DNA of 64,000 nt, taken from positions 5,262,858-5,326,857 of the forward strand of contig CM051034.1 in the NCBI GenBank assembly GCA_027627225.1. Direction: 5' to 3'. This document shows, one piece after another, positions 1-11,675 of the stretch. The DNA comes from Congeria kusceri. Taxonomy: Eukaryota > Mollusca > Bivalvia > Myida > Dreissenidae. Positions within the stretch are counted from its first letter, which is position 1; each line of letters opens with the position of its first letter. The notes under the pieces are model-generated. The model was not told the DNA's origin, ran no database searches, and saw only the letters and a program-made list of their open reading frames with translations. Both the position numbers and the translations under genes were made by a program.

Positions 1-1
1 T

Positions 2-190
2 GAAGCATATTATGACAATTTGCCGCTCCATTTGTTGAAGCATACATTTGCCAATCCTAATAACAAAGTACGCTTCAAGATCCTGGATCAAGAAGGAGAT
101 CTGAATCACCTAAAAAAAACAATGATTTGTGCACCGGTTTATTTTCAGCCTTACCAGACAACTTCATGCCAATCCATTAGTACAGTTTGC
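2..190 (+). CDS. Possible internal exon of an unidentified gene (partial at the window edge)
   Basis: Frame 2 is open from the left edge to base 301 and meets a strong GTAAGT donor after base 190. The predicted segment includes HLLKHTFANPNNKVRFKILD and TMICAPVYFQPYQT, which looks protein-like but matches no family I recognise. No acceptor or upstream exon can be seen, and I saw no continuation to the right. It could equally be a chance frame. Confidence 0.25.
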
Positions 191-275
191 GTAAGTTACT
201 TATTAACAGACAAACAAACAAACAAACCCCTGCACAGAAATAACCTCGTTGGAAGAGGTAAGCGCGTTAAGAGCA

Positions 276-545
276 CTGGGCCGTATTTACAAAGCTGCTA
301 GGAGAAATCTAGGGAAAGTTGTACTTTGGCAAACATTGAAGATCACATTTTATTTGTGAAATACAACGATTTTTGCACTAAAATGGGGTAAAATACTCAG
401 CATCCAACCAATCTTTACTAGTCTAAACCATTTTATTATAAAAAAAGCCTATTTATGAAACAGTCAGGGACATAAGGAATTCTATGAATTGAAAAAAAAC
501 ATGACTTAAGTTTTTCCTAAGGAGCTTTGTGAATACGGCCCCTGG
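276..545. mobile_element. MITE-2 family copy (terminal inverted repeats GGCCGTATT-ACAAAGCT)
   Basis: About 270 bp. The left end GGGCCGTATTTACAAAGCT and the right end AGCTTTGTGAATACGGCCCC are inverted copies. The interior is AT-rich and non-coding. Related ends recur near 26719-27300, 27848-28090 and 45540-45750, so this is a dispersed non-autonomous family. Confidence 0.6.
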
Positions 546-667
546 ACTTACATTGTTTAGGGCCGATTGTGACGGAGTAGTTGGCGAATGGCGTCATATT
601 CCAGTTGAAAACTGTTTTCGCTGCTGTTGACGAAAACACTGATAATACGCCATTGTACTGAAATAAA

Positions 668-1158
668 ACAAGAGCTGTTTGCAAAACAGGTATGCCTCCT
701 CTATGTTAAAAGCAGTCTTTAAAATATTAAGTTTGGTGAAGATTGGATAAAAGCTGTTGGACATAGCTGAAAGAGACAAATTGCAGATAATTCAAGGGCT
801 ATAACTACCCAATTCCTGGGGCGATATTGCTGATTATCAAACTTGGTCGTGATATTGTACCAGCAAACATTTTCATGAAGTTTGATGAAGATCGGATGAA
901 AACTGTTGGACTTAGAGAACGGAAACTGCTAAAAATGCCAATTTTAGATAATTAAAGGGTCATACTTCGAAAATTTCTGGAGCGAGTTGGCCTATTATCG
1001 AACTTGGCCAAAATATTCTGTCAACAACCATTTTCATGAAGTTTGGTGAGGATCAGATGAAAACTGTTGGACTTAGACAGCGGAAACGAAATTGGTCTAC
1101 CGACCGACCGACATTAGCAAACTAATTTACCACGCCATCTTAGGTGGGGGCATAAAAA
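668..1158. repeat. Dispersed element with internal ~125-bp repeats ending in GGGGGCATAAAAAG
   Basis: Begins CAAGAGCTGTTTGCAAAACAG and ends in a GACCGACCGAC run followed by GGTGGGGGCATAAAAAG. The interior repeats a unit containing TTTTCATGAAGTTTG and ATGAAAACTGTTGGACTTAG about three times. Similar ends (ACGGAC runs then GGGGGCATAA) occur at 3471 and 63420. Non-coding. Confidence 0.55.
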
Positions 1159-2864
1159 GAAACAAGCATCTTAGATCACACTGAATTGTTTACCCCTTCT
1201 CAGCAGAGTTTTTGTTCCTTTTACTTATTAACACCCTGCAACGAGCTCCATGCCAAGACTCTTGGGAAATATTACTTTGAATAATATGTTTTATATCACG
1301 TTCATAGTTCAAACCAGAGATAACGCATCATATGAACTTGTCATAAAAACAAAGCTTATAAAGATGCCGATAGAAATACGCTTTAATTTCGGTTGTATTA
1401 ATTTTAAAAAAAGCGTTTACTGCTATTTTACGTCACTATCCACTGGTAACGGTATACACAAATGGAGAACATCGATCGTGATCACGTGACACAAAAAAGT
1501 CCCTGAACCAAAGGCATAAAACAGTCCGCGAATCAAATATAGAGACAACTGTAGTGAACCGTTGTGTAAGAGTGTAAATGGTCGCATCCATACCAGTAAT
1601 AACTGGTTACCGATTATTTGTAAGCGAACACAAAAATCATGTTGTATAATAGCAAGCAAAATTATCAAAATCGTTTTCCGTATACTCTCTTAAGATCAGT
1701 GGTTTCTAGTTTATCTTGTACACATGTTTCAATCAATTAGCTTCCAAGTGTTAAAAGTATTGCCCACAAATGTGCATTTTAACAGGAAGCTTCTGCTTTG
1801 AGACTTAATAGCCCACACTTGACTGATAATCTCCCGCCAACTATTGGCATGATTCCGGAACAGAAATATTTTTAAATGCAATCAGGCAAATGCATGTTTT
1901 GCACGACCGAATATTATCCAATGCCACTATTGCAAAGGACAAAAAGATGCGCAAATGCACACATGCAAATGCACGCAATTCAAGATAACATATTATCCAT
2001 TACGACCCATTCATCGTCAAGAAACATGGGGGTGTTTTTCGTGGCATATTATTTTCTTGCATCTAATAACGCTGTTTCCGTCTTAGCTTTATAACTCTTC
2101 TGTACATGTAATCGTAGAATTCCCTTGTGTCGCAAGAATCTTATTGGGCCTGTGTAACGATCGTGAAGAACGCTTGCTGCATTTCCTGTGATCAACTACT
2201 CACTTCGATAAGGCTTTTGCCATTGTGTTTCCCACCAGAAGCATCGCAAGAACTGCCAAGTGCTTCCGCCTTAGAATACTCAGTCAGTTTCTCGTGTAAG
2301 CATGAACACTCGTAGAAGTTCCAACATCCATTGCGTCATATGTTGTAGAAATTTAGAATGTCAGCTCATCAGATTTTTTAAGTTGAAATCTTAGCGAATG
2401 TAAAAGTTTTCTATAGATTACTTACTTTCCGTTATTAAACGATTTTACCGTACATTAAATATTGACGTTGTTTCTGGTTTGTATTGATGTTCTGCATATT
2501 GTTGTTTTGTTACATGTCCTTGATGTATTTCCTAACTATCTCGTTCTCTGCATAACAGTACCGAAAGCATCTTCTTCATCATAATATAACAGTTATAATC
2601 CAATGTTGACAAAAGCGTGCAACAATAAGCATTATAATAGCACAAAATAAAAATAAAACATTTAGAAAACTGACTCTTATCAGACTTCGAAAATAGTTGT
2701 TTGTTGTTGGTGTTAGGAGATGGTTGTTCTTGGCCAATCAGTCAAAATGGTGAATTTACTGGCTTTAGCTGATTTGTAAATTGTATATCTTTATTTATTT
2801 GACTGCTTTGTGCATGTTATGCAATTTGGAAATCTAAACATTCAAGGCATATTAACAGACTTAC
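1159..2864. other. No gene recognised
   Basis: AT-rich sequence with short chance frames only. It would be intron if the gene of exons 5464-5069 and 2988-2865 continues leftward. A weak exon candidate with a GTGAGT donor after 2204 (minus strand) is listed in the findings. Confidence 0.4.
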
Positions 2865-2988
2865 CAATATGGCAATGAAGGTCCAGCTGTCTTTCCTAAG
2901 AGCTGGTTGAGCAACATTCACTGGAGGACTGATCAACAAATTATCTCCACTGATCGTCAGCTGCACGTTTCCAACGGAAACCAAGTGA
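2865..2988 (-). CDS. Second exon of the secreted/membrane protein gene
   Basis: An acceptor (TTTGCTCCAG) and a GTAAGT donor bound 124 nt that stay open in the phase set by the upstream exon (which leaves AG; AG+T = Ser). It reads SHLVSVGNVQLTISGDNLL, then PALRKDSWTFIAIL. The alternating hydrophobic pattern and SWTFIAI continue the beta-sandwich begun in the first exon. It ends in phase 0. I found no convincing next exon between here and the left edge, so the gene probably continues outside the window or in a divergent exon. Confidence 0.6.
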
Positions 2989-3057
2989 CTGGAGCAAAAT
3001 CAACATGTTTAAGTTTTGCATTAATCTGTTCAAAAATCAAAATTAAGCTGAAATGAA

Positions 3058-3472
3058 GTGAATGGAAAACAAGGTTTATCACAGGATGAGACGTATGCCC
3101 CCGAAGCATATGCTTGTCAGAGAAAGGCAACACCATGTCAGTTATATGTTGGCAAAAATTATGCTTCCTACAAAAAGAGTTATGGTCCTTGTACTCTGCG
3201 CTTCCTGTCAACATCCTCTATCAATACATGGATTTATTTTAAATCACTTCAATACTAATGGAGTTATGCACTGCACAAAAAAGGGCAATAACTCCATAAA
3301 TATTGAAGAAAGGGGTATGGTCCTTGTACTCTGCACCTCCTGTCATTTTCCTCTATCATTATATGAAGTTTTATTTGAATCCTTTCAATGCTAATGGAGT
3401 TATGCTCCGCACAAAAAGCGTAACGGACACACGGACGGACGGACGATACGACTGCTATTCGGGGGCATAAAA
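3058..3472. repeat. Dispersed element with a duplicated ~125-bp unit and GGACGGACGG tail
   Basis: Two copies of a unit starting TATGGTCCTTGTACTCTGC (near 3181 and 3317), each running through an ATGGAGTTATGC motif. Then ACACGGACGGACGGACGATA and TCGGGGGCATAAAAA. Same architecture as 668-1158 and 62473-63423. It sits in intron 1 of the secreted-protein gene. Confidence 0.5.
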
Positions 3473-3692
3473 ATCCAATGCAACCTTTGTGCTATAAACA
3501 TGAATATAAACATGAATATAAAGTAAACATGATTTGCGTGGAATTAATATATGTTCTACTGGGTTTTCATATTATAACCCTGAGTTGAAAACTTTCTTTT
3601 AATATCCATAAGGAAAACGGCATCGGATGTAAAGAAAATGACTTTTCAATTGTTTGGTTTATTAATTTTACAATATTGGTTTTGCTCAAATC

Positions 3693-3879
3693 AGGCGCGT
3701 CGTGGGAAAACCGGACTTAATGCATGTGCGTAAAGTGTCCGCCTACAGTGGATGTATGTTTAGAAGAGACTTCATTGAAACAGACAATACCATAAAAGCG
3801 GGAAGTGCCGTCCCGGATTAGCCTGTGCGGACGACACTTTACGCACATACATTTAGGCCGGTTTTCCCACGACGCGCCT
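3693..3879. mobile_element. MITE-1 fold-back element, copy A (187 bp)
   Basis: Perfect 22-bp terminal inverted repeats beginning AGGCGCGTCGTGGGAAAACC. Subterminal TTAATGCATGTGCGTAAAGTG and CGGATTAGCCTGTGCGGAC motifs are shared with copies at 8370, 9877, 31284, 46862 and 47728. Non-coding. Confidence 0.8.
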
Positions 3880-5068
3880 CAACTGTTTATTTTTTGAATT
3901 TTTGCAACAAATACGATACGCGAAACTAAAATTTAACAAACACTGGCATCAGGAAGTTTTATTCGCCACCGTTGAGTCATATTACTACAGCGAGCATGCA
4001 AATTGAAACTATCATCATTCAATCTGCCATTTTTAAAGGGACTATGTCATCGAAAAGGGCTTCCATGGGGGGGGGGTGGCAATTTCTTTACAAAAATCAG
4101 AAATTTAGATATTAATAACTGGCATATAAAAACGGTAAAAGCAGGGATATAAAATGGGAAAAGAGCGTACGCATTATGAGATAAAAATCAATTTATAATA
4201 TGGGTTGTGTTTGTTTGGCCCTTTTCCTGTTTACATTTGACGTCAGAATTGTGAGCATTTTGTGTAAACATATTTTACCAACGACTCACTTACCAAGCAT
4301 GCTAGCACTGTCTTCTTTCATTTCTCCGTATGGCTCCTAAGTCGTGAGTTCGATACCCGCTTGGTGTTTTAATCTTTTCAGGCTTTTTTGCTTATTTGTT
4401 TTGATCAAATATCTTATTGTGTTTTTAACATTTTTATTTATTTAATGCACATGTCTTAGTAAAGCGCATTTCTATCGAATAATATAATTTATAGTACAAT
4501 AGGAAGCCATTTTTTCGTTGACATCCCCTTTAACATATCACAGCTAATTGTGTAAGCTTTTTAGATTGCAAGATTGGTATCAGTTTGAAAAGCGCGTGTA
4601 TACGTCAATTTTAGAAACTTACAAACTGATCTTATATACATCTCATTGGAAATACAAGTACCTTTAAAGGGAGAAATCATTCAATATATGTTTTATCGCA
4701 CAATGGATCATTCAAAGATACAGAAGTGGTTAGCTATATTAACTTATAGGCTAGTTCGAACAATAAAATAGCAATTTAACAAACGGGAACCGAAATAACA
4801 ACAAAAAGAATTGAGAACTCAAAATATAATGTGGAAATTGTATAAGTTGCAATAACTTAGTTAAAAATTGAAAGGTATAGGGGTATGATAATTAATATAA
4901 AAGCATCAGTCATGGAATTATACAAACTTTCCCTAAAAGACATAAGAGATCAGTCATTTAAGCTGGTCCTTAAATAGCATTGGAGATGACGTAAACTGAA
5001 TCATAAATAGCAATAAAGATGGAATGATATTTTAATATGAATAGTATAAAATATGTTTAATTACTTAC
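3880..5068. other. Intron 1 remainder, no gene recognised
   Basis: AT-rich. It includes a G9 tract near 4069 and a tRNA-like relic at 4292-4365 (TTCGATA loop, partial stems). Otherwise nothing recognisable. Confidence 0.4.
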
Positions 5069-5464
5069 CTATTTCCGCTGATATTTGAGTTGATCCAGAA
5101 AGTTAAGGTAAAGAAATTACTGTTGCTCGTCGATTCCGTAAAATTGACGTCAAAAAACAACTTCGTTGCTCGAGTTGTTAAATACAACAAACGTGCTCGA
5201 TTTGTTGATGTTTCCGTTCGTTATTGAATTGGTATTAAAAGAAAGACAATTGTCTGCCGCTGTATCAAACAGTCGTCTGTACGACGGAAAGTCAGTTCTC
5301 GTGGGACACGTGCTGTTACATGTATTGCACGTGACTGACGCAGACACGTTGGTCAAATATAACATGACGTCATTGGAGACAGATGACGTCACCGTAAATA
5401 CGTCGGCAGGATACAGCGTGAAGCAGAGTAGTAACAAACTAAAGAGTTTCCTAAATCTCGCCAT
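5069..5464 (-). pseudogene. First coding exon of a secreted/membrane protein, with a +1 frameshift
   Basis: The ATG at 5464 opens MARFRKLFSLLLLCFTLYPA, a clear signal peptide. An extracellular segment follows with a Cys cluster (CNTCNSTCP) and several N-glycosylation sequons. An in-frame ATG also exists at 5518, but the signal peptide favours 5464. The frame hits TGA at 5152-5150, right after a T6 run (plus-strand A at 5152-5157). One base fewer would keep the frame open to a GTAAGT donor after 5069, through the segment FFTLTFWINSNISGN. That beta-strand pattern (FTLTFWIN) suggests a laminin-G/concanavalin-like or discoidin-like fold. It reads in phase into the exon at 2988-2865. Either a homopolymer sequence error in a live gene or a true null allele. 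The family is not identified. Confidence 0.6.
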
Positions 5465-5519
5465 ATTGGATAACGTCGTTGTCGATTTTATACCAGTTCC
5501 ATGTAGAAATGAAGTCAAT

Positions 5520-6409
5520 TAGCACCTTGGAATTGGAACTGTGTAAACGGTGACGCTGCGTAGGCCTAGTTTTTAATCTGAAATTAGAATACAAAAAATA
5601 TATAATTTTAAATGAAGGTTTCGGGTCTGACTGTACAATGTTTACCGGTAATTTATTTCAATGTATGTATTTCCTTTCTGATAATTATTTTGGTTTGATA
5701 CCTGAACATGGTGGCAGACAGAGATCAAGATAAAATGGCGTGTTTTGAACTGCTTTTCCGTTGCATGCTTTTGACAGGTATAAAAATGGATTTGTTCGTG
5801 ATTTGTACAAAAGTTGAACGGCGGATCCGTTTAACAATTATAAAAAATAAATGGCCTTAGATGTAATATTTGCGTCACAATAGTTAGGCATGACAGTATG
5901 TCCATTGCGTTTGTTGGAAATAGGCATACAGTTGCTGGCGTAACTAGAACGGGTAATTGCATTCATAATATTATTCCATAGTTCTGTACAGTCAAATATC
6001 AGGCCAGATATTTTTATTTGTAGTTTGTCGGACATTTTTTATTAAGAATATGCCCAGTTGGAGGCGGAAATAAAAAATATTATAAACACATTTTGTCGCC
6101 ACATATAACATGACAATAACAAAAATAATTGTAATGCAACGCTTGTAATATACACATGCATATAACGCCAACATGATTTACTTCGAATTAATAATTGTGT
6201 TACATTATAAATCGGAGATGAAACCTCTTTACAGCACAGTGAAAATAAACGGTTTAGGTCTTTTTTTTTAAATTATTTTTACAAAATGGTTTGTGTTCCA
6301 AGTTTTGTTATGTCTTTTCAAACTAGATGCCTGTTGGCTAAATGTCCAGCCCTTTGTAAAGAAAGCAACTTATATTGTAATTATTTTAAAATCACATTTC
6401 CTAACAAAC
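5520..6409. other. Upstream flank of the secreted-protein gene, nothing recognised
   Basis: AT-rich sequence with short chance frames. No strong promoter motif beyond an AATATGGCG (YY1-like) at the ATG itself. Confidence 0.35.
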
Positions 6410-6915
6410 AGATCTTGCGTGCGGTACGCCGTCTCCACATGGTGAACATTTCTGGCCAGTTATTTTAAAATTCCCTTATGAATGATGAATTAAAAGTCCG
6501 GACAAGCTGTTTTATGCCCTTTATTTGACATTTGACAGATAAGTGTGACCTTGACCTTTGAGCTAGAGACACAGGTCTTGCGTGCGAATCGCTGTCTCCA
6601 CATGGTGAACATTTGTGACCAGTTATTTTGAGCTAGAGACACAGGTCTTGCGTGCGACACGCTGTCACCACATGGTGAACATGTGTGACCAGTTATTTTA
6701 AAATTCCCTGATGAATGATGAATTAAAAGTCCGGACAAGCTGTTTTATGCCCATATTTGACCTTTGACATCTAAGTGTGACCTCGACCTTTGAGCTAGAG
6801 ACACAGGTCTTGCGTGCGACACGCTGTTTCCACATTGTGAACATTTGTGGCAAGTTATTTTAAAATTCCCAGATGATTGATGAATTAACAGTCCAAACAA
6901 GACCGGACGCACTCA
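6410..6915. repeat. Tandem repeat, GTGACC...CACAGGTCTTGCGTGCG unit
   Basis: Four partly complete copies of a segment containing CTTGCGTGCG, CTGTCTCCACATGGTGAACA, TGACCAGTTATTTTAAAATT and GATGAATGATGAATTAA(A)AG, alternating with TTTGAGCTAGAGACACAGG. It ends in a GACCGGACGCACTCACGCAC tail. One internal unit is shortened (6600-6660), which implies unequal exchange. Confidence 0.6.
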
Positions 6916-7673
6916 CGCACATACATCGAACCGCCAAGTGACAACTAAGTCGAGCTGACCGCAAGCGGGCTCGACAAAATATCGAGTCGGAGGATCCGAG
7001 AAACCAACAATCAATAAACTGTGGCCTTAGCAGGGAAGGACAAAATGATAGCAAAACTTTCAAGCCCGCAGATTGTTGAATATTGTTTAATAAGTATGTA
7101 TACTTCAAAAATGAACTATAATCTCAAGAGATTTAAACCCGTTATTCACATTCCACATGGCGGAAGTGTCGCACTCAATGTACCAGGTAAAGTTAAAATC
7201 AAGGAAGTTTAAATGTCTATGTAATCAAATTGTTAGATTATCAATGGTCAATTTTACCCAACAAAGCGGTGCAGTATGTTTAAATAACGATCATATTCCA
7301 ATAGACGTAACAGACTATTCAATGTAACTTGTAGCTTTATAGTTTCATCTTTGTGGGCTTTTGCCATAACGGGTCTATTGAAATAAATTACACCTGACAT
7401 TGAAACGTCAAGAACGATAAGATAACGTTTGAACTTTACACTGTTTTAGCGTGTTCTTTATAGTGAACGACTAAACTGTCGTATGAATCGCTTTATTTCA
7501 TCAATAACCGTGTCCTTTGATATACGGATTTAATTTTAAAATATAAAAAGGTGGATTCCCCCTAAGTGGCCATTTTTGATTACTGAGAGAGGGGTTGAAC
7601 GCATAATAGCGAAAACTGTTGTATACAAAGTATGAGGCCTAAGGCTTTTGGGAGAAAATAAAAAAGCTACATT

Positions 7674-8228
7674 TTAGCTCGACTATTCGAAGAATAAGTG
7701 AGCTATCCTACTACCCCCGACGTCGGCGTCTGAATTGGTTAGTTTTTATTTAAAAGTCTTGTAACTTCAAAACTACATGTATAAGTTATTCACTTGAAAC
7801 TTGGAATATACCATTGCCATCAACTCCAGTATCAATGGCAACATTCCCCATAACTCTGTTTTGTATTTTGACAGAGTTATGCCCCTTTTTCACTTAGATT
7901 TTCTGGTTAAAGTCTATATTCAAAAGATTTGTAACTTCAAAACTACATAAGTTATTCACTTGAAACTTGGAACTAACCTTTGCCATCAACTCTAGTATCA
8001 GTGGCAACATTGCCCATAACTATGTTTTGTATTTGGACACAGTTATGCACACTTTTTACATATATTTTGTGGTACAAGTTTTTGTTCCAAAAATGTATAA
8101 ACTAAACAAGGCTTCACTTAAAAGTTTTGTATTTTAACAAATGTATGCCCCTTCCACATTCCAAAATATGTACCAACTAAAATACTTCGAATAGTCGAGC
8201 GCGCTGTCTTCTGACAGCTCTTGTTTTT
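7674..8228. mobile_element. Fold-back element with GACTATTCGAAG ends
   Basis: Left end AGCTCGACTATTCGAAGAAT, right end ACTTCGAATAGTCGAGCGCG then CTGTC...GACAGCTCTTG. The interior carries two copies of a unit with TTGTAACTTCAAAACTACAT and TGCCATCAACTC. A related copy in the opposite orientation lies at 13466-13862. Confidence 0.6.
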
Positions 8229-8369
8229 CATTTTTGAGCTATTAACAGTAAAGGGGATACATGTGTAAGAGAGACAAACACCTTTCAAATTTACAATAAG
8301 AAACAAAACGAAACGTATGATTAGAAAATAGAGTTAAATGGGCATATCGATGGTTTTTCGCATAAACAT

Positions 8370-8562
8370 AGGCGTGTCGTGGGAAAACCGGTCTTAATGC
8401 ATGTGCGTACAGAGTTGTCCCGGAATAGCCTGTACAGTCCGCACAGGCTAATTCAGGACGGCACTTTCCGCTTCTTTGGCATTGTCTATTTCAAGGAAGT
8501 CTCTTCTAAACATAAATGCAATGAAGGCGGAAAGTGCCGTCCTGGATTAGCCTGTGCCAGTG
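8370..8562. mobile_element. MITE-1 copy B, right end truncated
   Basis: Starts AGGCGTGTCGTGGGAAAACC and runs through the first internal hairpin and the AGTGCCGTCCTGGATTAGCC arm. It then breaks off at TGTGCCAGTGCCTGTTCACC, joining a different repeat. Confidence 0.7.
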
Positions 8563-8785
8563 CCTGTTCACCAAGAAACAGCCCATTTGAATTAGTTTAA
8601 GTGCAAATTAGGGAAAGGTCAAGGTCAACGTGAGGTTGGGTGATATATGTGGATAGTGAATGGTCATAAGCAACAACTGTGTAAGTATCCAAGTGTTGTA
8701 GTAAGCGGCGTTAGTGCAAGAAGAAACGGTAAAATCTACTTAACCTTGTCACGGATGGGAGGACGGACGGATGTTTGGTGAAATT
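8563..8785. repeat. Fragment of the ACCAAGAAA(C/T)AGCC repeat
   Basis: Matches the units at 31900-32340 and 34911-35100: ACCAAGAAACAGCCCATTTG, AGGTTGGGTGATAT, GCAACAACTGTGTAAGTATC, then a GGACGGACGG tail. It begins exactly where MITE-1 copy B is broken. Confidence 0.5.
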
Positions 8786-9399
8786 GCCCCTGTGACGCCC
8801 TTTAAATAGGCACCTAGTCCTCGATGTTTATTGAAGACCACATTGCAAAAAAGAACTGTTATTTCATAATGTGTTCTCTTCATGAAATAAAATGATTATT
8901 ATCATCATCATCATCACCATCCTCATTATTATAATCACATTTTAGTCACATACGCTCTTAACAATTAAACTATCAAACAATAAGGATGTAATATTGATCG
9001 CTTACATGAGGTCTTTATAATACCAATAAGAGCAATTGTTTAAGTTCGTCAGAAAGAATATTACTAGATCTATATACATGTACTTGTATTTCAATTATAA
9101 GTATGGGCGCTTAAGAATTAATTTTCCTCGACATGATTTGAAACGTGTAGTTACTGTAATACATTAAAGGGACATCGTAATTTTAAGTGATTATAAATCA
9201 AGAAACCACTGTAATAGTATTTGCAAATAGCGTTAAAAGGAATTGTAATAGTGTATATAGAGTCAAAATTATGAATAGATCTATAACTTCGACATAATCG
9301 AAACCACTCGCATTAATTGTATGCAAAATATGAACAAATAAAAAACCATTTATATTATGCATATAGTTTTTACCCATTATTTACACTAATCACTTTATT
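8786..9399. other. No gene recognised
   Basis: AT-rich. Contains a short (ATC)n microsatellite at 8897-8920. Confidence 0.4.
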
Positions 9400-9748
9400 A
9401 GAGCTGCAACGATTCAGCAATTCAGGAGTCATGACTCGCAATATACGAAAGATTATTTATAATTATTAATGTCATCGTATTATTTATGTGAACGTATGTA
9501 CCTTAAATATGTCAATATAAGTAAGAAAACTAATTCAATATAACAGCAGATAGCATGACAGGATCAATTTAACATGACAATGACAACTGTACTCAAAACC
9601 ATAATTGTAATTAATAGTTTTATGACAAATAATCTATAAAATATATATATATAAGAATCGAATCGAAATTGGCTGGTTTAGTATCGACAATCGAATCGGG
9701 CCGTTCACAATCGATTGATCGATGCATCGAAAGAGTCGTTGCAGTTCT
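9400..9748. mobile_element. Small hAT-like MITE (AGAGCTGCAACGATTC ends)
   Basis: Left end AGAGCTGCAACGATTC; right end GAGTCGTTGCAGTTCT is its imperfect inverted copy. Next to the right end is a run of ATCGAATCG-type motifs. No clean 8-bp target duplication is visible. Confidence 0.5.
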
Positions 9749-9876
9749 ATTATTTATTCTTCCAAGTGTTATTGGAAAAGCGGCAAAAAGCTTTTGACCA
9801 TTTACCTACAAATAAACAACACATGGGCTATGTAAAGTGGCTAAAACAACTGTAAAATCATCATTTGAAATAAATG

Positions 9877-10129
9877 AGGCATATCGTGAGAAAACCGGAC
9901 TTAATGCATGTGCGTAAAGTGTCGTTCCGGATCAGCCTGTGAAGTCCGCACACACTGATCCAGGACACCACTTTTCGCTTTCATGGTATTTACTGTTTCA
10001 AGGAAGTCTCTTCTAAACATAAATCCACAGAAAGTGCCGTCCTGGATTAGCCTGTGCGGACCGCACATGCTGATCCAGGACGACATTTTACGCATACGCA
10101 TTAAGCCCGGGTTTCCCACGACACGCCTC
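9877..10129. mobile_element. MITE-1 fold-back element, copy C
   Basis: 253 bp. Left AGGCATATCGTGAGAAAACC, right GGGTTTCCCACGACACGCCT. Internal hairpin arms carry GATTAGCCTGTGCGGACCGC-type motifs. The translated frame across it is a by-product. Confidence 0.75.
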
Positions 10130-11390
10130 AAATATACTTTGCATTTATTTGAAGCCATATGCCGAATTATAACAGTTTTAACTACGTAATTGTTTAACGT
10201 TAATTTTGTAATTGTGTTATGCCTTCGAAGTGTAGTGTACCTTTAATAATTGCTAAAATGATATCGACCATGGCTGGCTTAAAATAAACATGGGAATCCC
10301 CCGCCGCTACCTGAACAATTTGAAATAGAAGTAATAATAAACGGTTTATAAGATGAATAAGTTGACATTCACATTAAAAGTGCAATTTACAATTTTGTCA
10401 AGACGTTGACTAATAAACAGTAATTACTGGGGTTGTTAAAGGGTTTTAGTTTAAAATAAAAGGGCGAAAGATTTAGGTCAAATGTTCGGGTCCCTTTCAT
10501 GCCAGAATTGAAAGACATTGGCCGCATTGTTCTAAACTTGTATGTACATATACAGACAATCGGCACATTGTTATTGTATCAAAATCAAACCCTTGTGGTG
10601 TTAACAGAGAATATGTCCCCGTAGAGGTTGTATTCAAGCTAATGTGCTACGTGTTTGGTAGATAAATGACAGATGTTAGATCTCGAATCTAAACACAAAT
10701 TGCTCCATAAGGACGTCGATAAAGTACATATGTGAACTTATTAAACCACGAGCACGATTTTACTTCTATCTCACAAAAGGGGCCTTTAAACTTCTCAAAT
10801 ATACATGTATATAAACTATAGTTCCGCACTTAATATTCTATTGTCTGCTTATCAAAATGTCTAGTATAGATGTTTGATTTTAACACGTTACCAGAAATAA
10901 GACAATTTAAACGGTAATTGTTTAGGCCATAGTTATTTTATTTCGTTGTTCTCGGACATTTTTGGACAAGTGTTGGAGGAGGGAAACCCCCTCCCCCCCC
11001 AAAAAAAAAAAAAAAACAACAACACATAATTTAGTAAATTAACGACCAGAATTTCACAAATGGAAATGGGCATTGATATTAAAATCTTAATGCATTATTA
11101 CTTACAAAAATCATATTACACAACATTAACTTAATCACTACATGATAACCATGACATTAATATGTTGTTGTTTTTTTGTATCTTGTGTAACAGGCTAAAA
11201 CCCTTTCACATGGTCATTTTTTATGAGATCGGTTACATTCTACAAATTTTTATTTTATTTTTTGCTTTTTGGAACAAATCGGGTCGGCGGATCCGAGAAC
11301 CAAGCAATAAAAAAACTCTCGCCTTAGCAACAAAGCTATATTGATACTGACAGAAAACTAAACAAGTCGAGTATTGCCTCCGAAAAATAA
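10130..11390. other. No gene recognised
   Basis: AT-rich. Contains a poly-C/poly-A tract (10990-11015) and, near 11280, a GGTCGGCGGATCCGAGAA motif shared with 6975-7000. Confidence 0.4.
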
Positions 11391-11640
11391 TCTGGGCCCG
11401 TATTCACCAACCGATTATTAGACTGAAGACTTCAGAATAAAGAAAATTCTTGAAACTGTTCTGTCCAAAAAAGGCTGTTATTTTACTTGGTTTCCACCAA
11501 CAATAATATTAGCAGTCTTTATTTAGAACGGTTTATTATTAACACAAACAACATTGGTGCCCGGCATAAGTAATAATTCTTGAGTCTAAGTCTATTCTTT
11601 ATTCCTAAGTCTAAGAATGGATTGGTGTAAGTTTACTTGT
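11391..11640. repeat. Small AT-rich repeat starting GGGCCCGTATTCACCAA
   Basis: The left end CTGGGCCCGTATTCACCAAC resembles MITE-2 ends. Inverted TAGACT/AGTCTA motifs recur toward the right (GATTGGTGTAAGTTTAC). The right boundary is uncertain. Confidence 0.35.
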
Positions 11641-11675
11641 CCTTTTATTGGGCGTTAACAAGATTAGACTTAGTT

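Noticed and set aside
3058..3394. Two overlapping 66- and 110-codon frames
   Set aside because: They translate the duplicated unit of a dispersed repeat (GTCCTTGTACTCTGC) and show no codon structure.
4292..4365. tRNA-like 74-nt sequence with TTCGATA loop and ACCAA/TTGGT ends
   Set aside because: The D arm and anticodon arm do not fold properly and the T stem has a mismatch; at best a decayed tRNA or SINE fragment.
5166..5522. 118-codon plus-strand frame opposite the secreted-protein exon
   Set aside because: The minus strand has a signal peptide, a phased second exon and canonical splice sites; the plus frame has none of these.
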